Source of the DNA: Chondrilla cf. caribensis
Taxonomy: Eukaryota; Porifera; Demospongiae; Chondrillida; Chondrillidae
DNA: 64,000 bases
NCBI GenBank assembly: GCA_964020155.1
Contig: OZ026551.1
Coordinates: 1,001,518 to 1,065,517 of the forward strand
Direction: 5' to 3'
Shown here: in pieces, positions 34,035 to 46,039 of the stretch
Layout: every line of letters starts with the position of its first letter
How positions within the stretch are numbered: the first letter of the stretch is position 1
Position numbers and translations under genes: made by a program
Notes under the pieces: model-generated
Told to the model about the DNA's origin: nothing
The model's input: the letters and a program-made list of their open reading frames with translations, nothing else
Database searches by the model: none

Positions 34035-37000
34035 ATGCTCACCAAGTGCCTCCTTCTGTTGACTTTCGTGGGAACCGTCTATTGTGGAGGTAGATATGCC
34101 TGTGTGTAGCATATAGCGCACACATAACACATATCATTCGAGCAGTATTGTAATATACCGCACAGGATGTTTCATATTCTCAAGCTATATATCTCCCCCG
34201 TTCAACTGCAGTGGTCCTTCCCTCGCCTCCCCCAGGTTGTATAGTTGACGGTGTTACATACACTGTTGGAGAGGACATTCTTAGCAGTGACCCTTGTCGA
34301 CTATGGTGAGCTATCCTGCACGATCATCATCAACACGTTTTGTCCAAAGTCGACCCCCCATAACCTTACTGCATGCATCATGCCCATGATTATATGCACG
34401 TGTATCAGGCTGAGTAGGGTCAAATTTATACCCTCATCTCTACCTGTGGGATGGTGTACATTCACAGAGTGTTTGTTCTTCTTCATTTCTAGTCTTTGCA
34501 CTGAATCAGGACCAGTGTGTGCAGTGAGTTTAAATTGAATGGCACTTAGTAATATCATGATCACATCAGTGTTGTTGCATGCTATACTGTATGATAGGAG
34601 GGGTTATATAACTATTATGACTGAAATGTTATTATTCTGTGAAATATAATTTTATAATAAAATTGATTGATTTTGTTCAGTTGTCTTCAGATGTGAAAAT
34701 TTAATATTTCTGTGACATTTAGTTCTGGCAAATCACAGTGTTGGCTAATCTGTGACATTGGGTGCATCGTTGTTCAATTTCGGTCATTACACCTGATGCT
34801 ACATTCGTATCTGTTACTTCTTAAGACAGTATGTATATCTGGACAATTCTCCTCTTAAATAGTGTTGAGATAGAGGGAGCGTTTAATGAACCTTGGCTAG
34901 TATGTATGACATTAGCAATAAGTATAAGACTTTATGTTCTTCTTCTCCCACACTCTTTCTCTACTATTTTGTTATTATTTCACTGACCATGAGTATAGGA
35001 TTAATGTTCTTCCCACACACTATTTGTCTATTATTTCATAGGTGTGATGCTATTACCTCTCATGTAGGCTCAGTTACTGTAGTACTTAGACTACAATCAC
35101 TGATTCTTGTTGTGTTATCACTGACCTTTTTCTCAAGTGAACACTCCTTTGGTAGCCCTCTTTAGAACATATCTGGGATTTTAACATGAGAGAGTGTATT
35201 TATAAGAGAGGTTATTCATTTCCTCATGTTTTCTGTCCTCCAGGTTATAGATTGTGTCTTCCCAGATTGTCCACCCCTTACAAAAAGAGTTATTACTAGG
35301 ATACCTGGAGTCTGCTGCCCCAATGTGTCATGCGTCAATGCAACAACTTGTAAAGTTAAAGGAGCAACTTTCTTACTTGGAGATAAAATACCTCACGAGG
35401 ATCCTTGTGTCAAATGGTGAGTAGAGCCTATTGTCACATTTGCTCACTAACAGTACATCTCCCAGTAACAGTACTAGTTCGGTGTGCATGCAATAAAATT
35501 GACTGTTTTATTGTAGTTTGGACATGTTATTATGGCCTTAGGTAAAGTTTAGCAATTGCAAATAGGGACACAAGCGTGTGGTGCAAGGATAAGACGGACT
35601 GGTGGTGATATGGGGACAGGTGGTGGTATGGGGACAGGTGGTTGTGTGGGGCATGTGGGACTTAGGGCCAGATTTATACCCTAGGCATCTCTACCGGTGG
35701 CACATACTAACATGTGTATACCTGTACGACATGGTGTACATTTACAGTGTTTGTTCTTCTTCATTTCTAGTCACTGTTCTGAATCAGGACCAGTGTGTGG
35801 AGTGAGTTTGATTTGACTATCACTCAATATTATTGTGATCACATCAATAAATTTAATACTGTTGTAAACTATACTCTATGATAAATATAAGGGGTATATA
35901 GCTTGAATTTTATGCCTGAAATATTATTTTTAAAATATAATATGATAAAAAGGATTAATTTAGTACGTAGTTGTCTGTGATGTGAACCACATGTCACTTT
36001 CTGTGATATTTAGTTCTGTCTAGTCTCAGGGCTGGTTATTCTTTGAAAAAGCATATTCTTGGAAATTGTGTCATTACACTTTATGCTAAATTCATGTCTA
36101 CTACTTTATGTGACACTCTGTACAATGTACATGTATTTGGACATTATTTCTCTGGTGGTGTAGTAGAGGGAGCACTTGATGAACCTTGACTAGTGTGCGT
36201 GACATTAGCAATGAGTATAAGAATTCATTTGTTCCTTTTCTATGTATAAGAATTAACGTATGTTCCTTAAAGTTTTCTCCATGCCCTATTTCTCAGATTT
36301 TTGGTTGTCGTCTCCCCCCATGCCCACGCAATCATGCCACGGTGGATCAGGATGTACCTGGAGAGTGTTGTCCCAACAGAACGTGTGTTCCTGTAACCTG
36401 TGAAGTCAATGGAGTCACTTACAAAGGCGGTGAACTGATCCCTGATGATAACCCATGTAATACATGGTGAGTGTGGGCATGTATGTACTTGCGTATGTAC
36501 ATGTCCATTATGGTAACTGTCTGTAAGTCCATGTCATGTTGTGTTTGTTCATAGGCTAGTAGTATCATACTATAGTGATGTATGTATGGGAGGGAATGTT
36601 GAGTGTTGTAGATACATTCCCACTTATACTCATGTGCTTGTAACCCTAACCATACCCGGGAAGGAGTGTGTACTAACCAGGGGTGTGTACTAACCAGGAG
36701 TGTGTACTAAACAGGAGTGTGTACTAAATAGGAGTATGTACTGATCAGGAGTGTGTATGAACCAGGAGTGTGTATACCATATTGCGGGAAAACTTTGCAT
36801 GGTTAAAATTATGCTTATTCACAATTTGGAAACTGGTGGTTGGGTGGGGACAGATGGGACTCAGAGACAGATATATACTCTCATCTCCACCTGTGGCACA
36901 CATTAACACATCTATACCTGTATGGCATGGTGTACATTCACATAGTGTTTGTTCTTCCTCATTTCTAGTCTTTGCACTGAATCAGGACCAGTGTGCAGAG

Positions 37001-37571
37001 TGAGTTCAAATTGAAATGTCACTTAATAATGTCATGATCACATCAGTATTGTTGTATACTGTACTGTATGATAACAGTGCAATAGGAGGGGTATATAGCT
37101 TTGAGCTATTATAACTGATTCAGAATTATTATTTCATTCTGTGAATATTATAATAATAAAATGATAAATTTTTATGCAGTTGTCTTTGATGTGAACCAAA
37201 CGTCACTTTCTGTGATATTTAGTTTTGGCTAGTCTCAGGACTGGTTATCCTGTGAAAAAGCATGCCTTCAAGTTGAAACTTTTGTCATTACATCGTATGC
37301 TATATAAAATTATGTCACTTGATGATGTTGTGTTGTCATCAGTGATGTTATAGGTATATCATTATGATACTACTTAGCTCATAAGAGTTTAATAGGAGTG
37401 GTAGTTTTATTATGACTGATATGTTAATTTTAGTATGAATGTAATCTCTATCACAGTGAATGTACTGTTGAGTTCTTATTGTTGTGGTTCTCATTGCTTC
37501 TGTTGTTGTTATTGTAATCAGTATCCACCCCTGACTCTACACAGTCTGTAGGTTGCCCGACTCCGCAATGA
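34035..37571 (+). CDS. Short secreted VWC protein (gene 3, 8 exons)
   Basis: Predicted secreted protein of about 203 aa. Exons: 34035-34089, 34212-34305, 34493-34523, 35244-35416, 35771-35801, 36297-36466, 36969-36999, 37545-37571, all GT-AG and in phase. The signal peptide is as in gene 2 with T at position 3. There are two complete VWC domains: the first starts GCIVDGVTYTVGED, the second is formed by the end of the VIDC-type exon plus IFGCRLPPCP. A half VWC ends SVGCPTPQ and the stop. The last exon is identical in coding sequence to that of gene 2, so both descend from one deleted ancestor. Compared with gene 2 it has one additional VIDC-type exon and 31-nt exon. Expression is unverified. 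Confidence 0.75.
36664..36775 (+). repeat. Short TACTAAC array, gene 3 intron 6
   Basis: About six GTGTGTACTAACCAGGA-type units, matching the end of the gene 2 array. Confidence 0.85.
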
Positions 37572-38460
37572 AGAGACATTTCTGGATCAATTTATTTGAG
37601 GATAGATTAATAGCTCAGTTGTTATATAACATATAATCACTTTACTATCATTATAATGTTAAATATTATGCATTACTATTCAATATTAGTACAAATATTG
37701 ATGTGATTCCTTTGGAATGCCATTCATTTTTGTAGACAAGCCTATGAATATTATTATCCACTTCATTATTACAGTATAATTGTGAGGGATTAATACAAAC
37801 ATTATATATGGTATCGGATAATAATTCATTGCATAATAATAATTATAATATTATTATAGTCTGGACCTATTTATATAATAACAATAATTATAAGTATAAT
37901 AAATATATAGCGGTATACACATTATATGGTATTATAATGCACAGTATAGGACATGTATTATTGTGTGTGTGAGATGAAATCAATACTAGTTGTATGGAAT
38001 TCTGGATGAAGATTCTGCAGCTAACCTGGGTTACTTTTGTTACCAAATGCTTTCTTCTCGAGGTTGAGGGCACAATGGCAGTAGCCAATACAATTGTACT
38101 AGGTATTTCCTGGTACAATTAGACATGCAATCTGTTTTCAGCCTTGAAATTCCCTCATTTAACTCCCTTTCAGGAGAGATACTGTCTAGGGTTTGTGCTT
38201 ATGGGCACTCATGACAGGAGAGGTTAAATGTTTTCAGTAACAGTTTGTGATGGTTTCCATTGAAATTTGCTGGTTAGAATAACTTAAAAGCAGCCTTTAG
38301 TAATTTCATGTTTTGTTGTTATTTCTGTGTAACCATCCTTTTCCTTTATTTGTGGCATATAATTAACATCCTTTTAGCATGCAGAGATACGTGGGACACA
38401 TATATTGTCACGGTCGATGAAAGTAGAAATGTTAACTGTTTCCCATAACAGTCTGTAATA
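37572..38460. other. 3' flank of gene 3 and intergenic block A, copy 3
   Basis: AAGAGACATTTCTGGATCAA follows the stop, then AT-rich sequence, then block A from 38024 (AACCTGGGTTACTTTTGTTA). No gene. Confidence 0.65.
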
Positions 38461-38752
<292 letters not shown>

Positions 38753-39660
38753 TTGCCGTGCACACATGTTCATCACATGCAATCCAAAATTGAAAGTCAA
38801 CAGCTTATCCTACCATGGATACTGAACTTGCTATATACTCACCTATATATCACATGCAATTCAAAGCCAACTGTTTACCCAATCGAATCCATCGATTCTG
38901 ACCTTCCTATATACCAACTACACTACACGTGTAACACATACGATCCAAAGTCAGCTGCTTACCCTTCCACGGATTCTGATCTTGCTATTCACCAAAGCCT
39001 GTTACCTAATCATTGTCTGTGGGTCAACTTTTATGGTGGTTCACAGGTGTTTCCTTTGTGAGAGAAGCAAGACTCTTTGTGTACATACACCTTTAGGATG
39101 TTATCGTGATCTAATCCCTGTCTGCTGGGTCCACCTTTGTGGTGGTTAGCATTGCTTCCTTTTTGAGAAAAGCAAGACTTTCTGTGGTGGTTCATTGGTA
39201 CTGTAAGAAAGACAAGAATTTTTGTGTACACCCACATTTAGGATGTTATTGGGACATGTCTGTACTGAAGCCATGTAGTGTCCTCCTATCACCCAACAAA
39301 GAATCCAAGAGACAGACATGGGCAATGTCAGGAGGAGATTGAAAGTGCTAGTGCCATTGGTGAGGTTAGTCTGAAGGTGAGGTGATGGGAACTGTACCAT
39401 TGACATCATACTGGTATGGAGTTCACATGATAATGATTAAAATATTATTATATTTTGACCATTACTTCCTTGCACATCGCAAACTACCCATAGCTGCATA
39501 CCATGGCATATATGTGAATATCCTTAATTTCATGAACTTAATGATAGTGTACTGTATACGCTTTAACTTTCACAGGGTTAAACTATACATACGAATACTG
39601 CACATGTATAGTAATATACAACCATGTAGCTACACATAGTACCTACATAAAGACCACCTT
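38753..39660. repeat. Duplicated intergenic block upstream of gene 4
   Basis: Copy of the block at 31740-32470, near-identical over most of its length. It also keeps the CGCTTTAACTTTCACAGGG segment of the gene 1 copy. Confidence 0.8.
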
Positions 39661-39668
39661 AGACCTAC

Positions 39669-39930
39669 AGTAGAACCTCACACTTAAGACCACCTGTGGG
39701 ATCAGTTGAATTACTGTAGAACCTCACAATTGAGACCACCTATGGGACCAGTTGAATTACTGTAGAACCTCACAATTGAGACCACCTATGGGACCAATTA
39801 CAGTAGAACCTTGCGATTGAGACCACCTATAGGACCAGTTGAAGTACAGTTTAACCTCACAATTGAGACCACCCATGGGACCTGTTGAAGGGCTTGCAAC
39901 AGTAGAGCCTCGCAATTTAAACCACCTATG
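39669..39930. repeat. 46-bp minisatellite upstream of gene 4
   Basis: About five to six diverged copies of the GTAGAACCTCACAATTGAG unit. Confidence 0.82.
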
Positions 39931-40373
39931 GGACCAAACAAAGTGGATTCAATTGTAAGATGCTCGTGTTGAAAGTCCATGGAGTAATACAATAATAATT
40001 ATTGCAATACAGGAAATCCAGACCTAGGAAGGAGTACATCCTATACTGTAGTGATAAAGGTGCTCCCTAGTTCTGAGGTGGGCCTATTACTAATGTGGTC
40101 TCATTATTGAGGTGGTCCTATTACTGATGGTGAATATAATGATATTTATAACAATGTAGATACCCTGTGGCTATTTGTGACATATTGCGACATTCACAGG
40201 GGATTGTTACGTTTCACAATAGTATGCATGGCTTCCACTATCATCTAACCATAGTCTCTATGATAAAACGGTGCAGGTCTATAAATTGTCCAACTGCTGC
40301 AGCAGTAGCATCATGAGCCTCAAACCCGTAGCTGAATAACAGAGTTCAGCAAGTTGAACAATCTCGAGGAACA
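39931..40373 (+). promoter_or_regulatory. 5' flank and TATA promoter of gene 4
   Basis: TATA box TATAAAT at 40280-40286, 94 bases before the ATG. The upstream motif is changed to ATTGCGACATTCACAGGGGA. The leader ends CTCGAGGAACA. Confidence 0.66.
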
Positions 40374-43300
40374 ATGCTCACCAAGTGCCTCCTTCTGTTG
40401 ACTTTCGTGGGAACCGTCTATTGTGGAGGTAGATATGCCTGTGTGTAGCATATAGCGCACACATAATACATATCATTCGAGCAGTATTGTAATATACCGC
40501 ACAGGATGTTTCATATTCTCAAGCTGTTTATCTCCTGCGTTCAACTCCAGTGGTCCTTCCCTCGCCTCCCCCAGGTTGTTCTGTTGACGGTGTTACATAT
40601 GCTGTTGGAGAGGAAATGCCCAGCCACCCTTGTCAACCCTGGTGAGCTATCCTGCACGATCATCATCAGCAGGTTTCGTCCGAAGTAGAACTCCCACAAC
40701 CTTACTGCATGCATCATACTTGTGAATATTTACACGTGTGTAATATTATACACGTCCAGGCTGGGTAGGTTATACAACCATAGACCCTGGATACCTATAG
40801 GTGAGGACACAGTTGCATGGGGATGGATATAGGTGTGTGGGTGGACACAAGTGGTGATGGGGGATAGGTGTGTGGGTGGACACTGGTAGTGATGGAGGAT
40901 AGTGTGTGTGGACACAGGTAGTTATGGGGGATAGGTGGGAGGGTGGACACAGGTTGTGCTGGGGGATAGGTGGGAGGGTGGACACAGGTTGTGCTGGGGG
41001 AAGGTGGGAGGGTGGACACAGGTGGTGATGGGGGATAGGTGGGAGGGTGGACACAGGTGGTGCTGAGGGATAGGTGGGAGGGTGGACACAGGTGGTGATG
41101 GGAGATAGGTGGGAGGGTGGACACAGATAGTGATGGGGGATAGGTGGGAGGGTGGATACAGGTGGTGATAGGTACTTAATTGTGTGGGGACAGTTTTTAC
41201 TTGGGGTCAGATTTATACCCTCACCTCTACCTGTGGCTCACACTAACATGCGTATACCTGTATGACATGGTGTACATTCACAGAGTGTTTGTCCATCCTC
41301 ATTTCTAGTGTCTGTTCTGAAGCCGGACAAGTGTGTGGAGTGAGTTAAAATTGAATGTCAAATAGTAATGCCGTGATCACATCGGTATTGTTGTATACTG
41401 TACTGTATGATGACAGTACAATAGGAGAAGTATATAGCTTTGAACTATTATGACTGAAATGTTATTATTCTGTGAAATATATAATAAAATGATTGATTTT
41501 GTCATTACACTTTATGCTAAATTCATGTCTAGCTACTACTTTTTGTGACACTCTGTACAATGTACATGTATTTGGACATTATTTCTCTTAAACAGTGGTG
41601 CAATAGAGGGAGCACTGGATGAACCTTGACTATTGTGTATGACATTAGCAATGATTATCAGAATTCCTTTGTTCCTTTTCTCCACTCACTATTTCTCAGA
41701 GTGTTGAATGTGATCGCGTCCAATGCTCAAACGATTATGCCCTGGTGGAGAAGAAGGTACCTGGAGAATGTTGTACCAACAAAACGTGTGTTCCTATAAC
41801 CTGTGAAGTCAATGGAGTCACTTACAACATTGGTGAACTAATCCCTGATGATGATCCATGTGGATCATGGTGAGTGTGTATGTATGTATATGTTCATCAT
41901 GGTAACTGTATGAATGGATGTGAATTGTATGTACTGTATGTATACCAGGAGTTTGTACTAATGATGAGTTTTTTACTAACCAGTATTTTGTACTAACCAG
42001 TATTTCGTACTAACCAGGGTTGTGTACTAACCAGGAGTTTGTACTAACCAGGAGTTTTTTACTAACCAGTATTTTGTACTAACCAGGAGTTTGTACTAAC
42101 CGATTTTTGTACTAACCAGTAGTTTGTACTAGCAGGTAGTTTGTATAATATACTAACCAATATTTCGTACTAACCAGGGTTGTGTACTAACCAGGAGTTT
42201 GTACTAACCAGTTTTTGTACTAACCAGGAGTTTGTACTAGCAGGTAGTTTGTACTGACCAGGAGTATATTATACTAGGCTGGAGTGTGTACTAAATTGGA
42301 TACTTACTAAGTTGCACTGTACTCACAGTAGTCTTCACACATTTACAATGACTTATATAATACTTCCCCACTTGTAATGTCTCTGCAGTAAATGTGTACG
42401 TATTCGTGGAAACTCAACTCATGGTGGAATCCTCTGCTCTGTAAGTTTATAACATGTTACTCTACCAAATACATTTATCCTTATGTATATCTTGTCTCCA
42501 TCAGAAAAGACCGTGTACCTACGCATCATGCCCAATTATTACCAAAAGAGTTACTACACAGATTCCTGGGGTATGCTGTCTCAATGTGCAATGTGTCAAT
42601 ATGACAAATTGCGAAGTTAATGGAGTCACTTACAATGTTGGAGATAAGATACCTGTTGGGCATCCTTGCTACGATTGGTGAGTAGAGTTCATTTTCACGT
42701 TTGTTCACTGAATCTCACTACTTGTTCAGAGTACATGCGGTAAAATTGACAGTTTATTATCTGAAAGTTGAAATTCACTGATTATTGTCGTTTTATACAT
42801 GTTAATAGGGTGACCCTTTGGTGAGGTTTAACAGTCTTAATAGGTTCTCTAGAGATATATATAAGCATGCAATGGGGTAGTTTGTGGTGTGGGGACAGTT
42901 GTATATATACCCTCATCTCTACCTGTGGCACACACTAACATGTATACCTGTATGACATGGTGTACATTCACATAATGTTTGTTCTTCCTCAATTCTAGTC
43001 TTTGCACTGAATCAGGACCAGTGTGCAGAGTGAGTTCAAATTGAAATGTCACTTAATAATGTCGTGATCACATCAGTATTGTTGTATACTATACTGTATG
43101 ATAGCAGTGCAATAGGAGGGGTATATAGCTTTGAAGTATTATAACAGAATTATTATTTTATGCTGTGAAAATTAAAATAAATGATAAATAATTTTGCATG
43201 TAGTTGTCTTTGATGTGAACCAATTGTTAATTTCTGTGATACTTAGTTCTGGCTAATATCAGGTTAGCCTGTGTAATAGCATACTTGGAAATTTTGTCAT

Positions 43301-43535
43301 TACATTGAATGCTATATAACATCATGTCACTTGATGATGTTGTGTTCTCATCAGTGATGTTATAGGTATATCATACTACTTAGCTCATAAGAGTGTAATA
43401 GGGGTTGTAGTTTAATTATGACTGATATGTTAAATTTAGTATGAATGTAATCTCTATCACAGTGAATGTACTGTTGAGTTCTTAATCAGTGTCCACCCCC
43501 CCCCCCCAACCTCTACACAGACTGATGGTTGCTAG
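40374..43535 (+). CDS. Short secreted VWC protein (gene 4, 8 exons)
   Basis: Predicted secreted protein of about 205 aa. Exons: 40374-40428, 40551-40641, 41309-41339, 41700-41869, 42389-42440, 42505-42677, 42999-43029, 43521-43535, all GT-AG and in phase. There is a signal peptide and two VWC domains. The second uses the 52-nt exon type (CKCVRIRGNSTHGG, with an NST glycosylation sequon) followed by KRPCTYASCP. A half VWC ends TDGC and stops at TAG (43533-43535). The CCGCAATGAAG of the gene 2/3 junction is still present just downstream (43539-43549), so the shared deletion came first and a C-to-T change later moved the stop upstream. The exon order 170, 52, 173 matches gene 1 exons 23-25, so its body comes from that part of a long gene. 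Confidence 0.73.
40800..41175 (+). repeat. G-rich minisatellite in gene 4 intron 2
   Basis: About ten units of GGTGGGAGGGTGGACACAGG/TGGTGATGGGGGATA. The longest array of this type in the window apart from the gene 5 array at 54335. Confidence 0.92.
41940..42280 (+). repeat. TACTAAC array in gene 4 intron 4
   Basis: GTTTGTACTAACCAGGA and TTTTTGTACTAACCAGT variants, as in gene 1 intron 23. Confidence 0.9.
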
Positions 43536-43950
43536 ACTCCGCAATGAAGACACATTTCTGGATCAACTTATTCGAGGATGGATTAATAGCTCAGTTATTA
43601 TAACATATAATCGCTTTACTATCATTATAATGGTAAATAATATGCATTAGTATTCAATATTAGTACAAATAATCCAGTATTGATGGGATTCCTTTGGAAT
43701 GCCATTCATTTTTGTGGACAAACCTATCAATAATAATATTATCCACTTCATTATTACAGTATAATTGTGAGGAATTAATACAAACATTATATATGGTATC
43801 GGATAATAATGCAATGCATAATAATAATAATAATAATAATAATTATCATTATTATAGTCCAGACCCATTAATATAATAACAATAATTATTATTATAATGT
43901 ATAATTAATACATAGCAGTATATGTATATTATGTGTATACATTATAAGAT
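43536..43950. other. 3' flank of gene 4
   Basis: Family 3' flank (AAGACACATTTCTGGATCAA, from 43547) followed by AT-rich sequence with an (AAT)n run near 43820. No gene. Confidence 0.55.
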
Positions 43951-44052
43951 ATTATAGCATCCGTTACCATAGAAACAGTACTATTATACAGCAATTTTAT
44001 AATGTATAAAGCGCTAGCAACAGTATAAAGCGTTAGCAACGGATGCTATAAT
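43951..44052. mobile_element. Small palindromic element
   Basis: Inverted arms ATTATAGCATCCGTT and AACGGATGCTATAAT, about 100 bases end to end, with repeated AAAGCGCTAGCAAC/AAAGCGTTAGCAAC inside. Abuts the larger hairpin at 44053. Confidence 0.65.
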
Positions 44053-44169
44053 GGTTAAGACATGGACACTCGGGCATTATGACATATAAATACACTCGCC
44101 CTCGGGCGCTTCGCGCCCTCGGGACTCAGTATTTATATGTCATAATGCCCTTGTGCCCATGTCTTAACC
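44053..44169. mobile_element. Foldback element with GC-rich loop
   Basis: Arms GGTTAAGACATGGACAC and its near-complement TGCCCATGTCTTAACC, extended inward through GTATTTATATGTCATAATG. The loop region GCCCTCGGGCGCTTCGCGCC is nearly the same as that of the hairpin at 25628-25750. Confidence 0.75.
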
Positions 44170-44499
44170 ACTAAATAATGCATAGTACAGTACATGTATT
44201 ATAATAATTGTGCGAGATGAAATCAATGCCAGTTGTATGGGAGGCTAAGATGCACTGCATGAGATCCTGGATGAAGATTCTGCAGCTAACCCTTAACCTC
44301 AGCTGCATTTGTAGGTGCTTAATATTTTTTTTCAATGTACTGTATGTGCGAGTATAGGAGAGAAAATGTTCTACCTGAGTCGCCCTTTTCTTATAGGCTT
44401 CTTTTCATGCATATGCTTTTGGTAGATACCTGCTGGATTGGTAGAATTGTTGCTGGAATCTAGGGGATTGAAAACCCCGAATCGACAAAAAAGTGGTGT
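44170..44499. other. Spacer between gene 4 flank and gene 5 promoter
   Basis: Contains one partial unit of the roughly 200-bp downstream repeat (GTGCTTAATATTTTTTTTC near 44316). Unlike genes 1-4, gene 5 has neither the upstream block nor the 46-bp minisatellite. Confidence 0.55.
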
Positions 44500-44509
44500 A
44501 AGGGTCCTC

Positions 44510-44682
44510 CACCCGTCATATTGCGTCATTCACACGTGATTGGTACGTGTCACAATAATATGGACGGCTTCCCACTGCCTCTATGCTAATGTTGCGGTCT
44601 ATAAATTGCCCTACTGCTGCTGAAGTAGCACCAAACCCGTAGCTGAATAACAGGATTCAGCAACAATCCATCTCAAGGAACA
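44510..44682 (+). promoter_or_regulatory. TATA promoter of gene 5
   Basis: CGTCATATTGCGTCATTCAC near 44514 followed by GTACGTGTCACAATAATATG (also in gene 1). TATA box TATAAAT at 44600-44606, 83 bases before the ATG. The leader ends CTCAAGGAACA, as in gene 1, which groups genes 1 and 5 together. Confidence 0.68.
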
Positions 44683-45955
44683 ATGCTCGCCAAGTGCCTT
44701 CTTCTGTTGACTTTCGTTGGAACCGTCTATTGTGGAGGTAAATAGCTACGCCCATTTGTGGCGTTTAGTGCATATAAAATACATTTGTTTCGAGCAGTAT
44801 TGTACTATAGTGCACAGGAAGTTTTATATTCTCAATCTATTTATCACCCGTTCAACTCCAGTGGTCCTTCCCTCGCCTTCCCCACCTGCTGGTTGTGTAG
44901 TTGACGGTGAGATATACCCCATTGGAGATGACGTTCCTAGCAGCAACCCTTGTCGAGTAGGCTGGTGAGCTATCCTGCAACATCGTCATCATAGACCCCA
45001 CACAACCTTTACTGCATGAATCATACTCGTGCATGATTCTGTATATACGCATTAGGCTGGGCAGCCAGAATACAACAGTAACTATAGGTACGTTGTAGAG
45101 GTTAACTGACACTGATCTATTGATGGTAGGCTTGTATGTTCACTTCAAGTCATGGCAGTGTTATTTCCAATCCAATATCCAAAAATGCTTATCCATCGAT
45201 AAGTGATTCAGTATTTATCCAAAATGCTTATCCATAGACTGTAATACTGAGATCCGACGATGATTAAACTTTTAACCGAGGGGAATTTTGTATCGTTATT
45301 CCGTTGAAGACTTATTAGCGAGAATTCACGGTAAGATTTTATGATTTACCATATTTTCGTTAATATCTCATCAAGGCTTAATTGTATCAAACCCCCCCCC
45401 CTCGGTAGACTTCTAGATAATACATTAGCGTACCTAATAATCTAGAAATGGTCCCATTTGGAGCTCCCTTAGCAAACCCCCGGCAAAAAAAACTTTATAT
45501 AAGCATATTATAACGCCGATTCTTTCCATAATTTTTGAGCGAATTACTACAAAAAGTTCTTAAAGCAAAGTTTATATCCTCTAATGATGTCTTCAAAATG
45601 TTTCGTGTCCGTTTCACCTTCCTATAGAAAAATAGAGATATTTGAATTTTACTAAAAGTCGTCGATTGCAGAAGCCATGCAAGTGTTAATGGACATGTCC
45701 CACATGCGCATATTCCATATCCCCTGCTAATAATATTGATAATGTACAATATAATATTATTTCATTTGCAGTTTTTGTGGAGATGATGGGCGTCCAGTCT
45801 GTGCTGTGAGTTTCACTATTACAGTAGGAGGAATTGAATTGAAATGAACCGAATCACTGCCACACACTGAGAACTTCAGACACACATGATACATGAACTA
45901 TAATATTTTACAAAGTGGCACACATACACACATGCACACACGCACACACACACAT

Positions 45956-46039
<84 letters not shown>

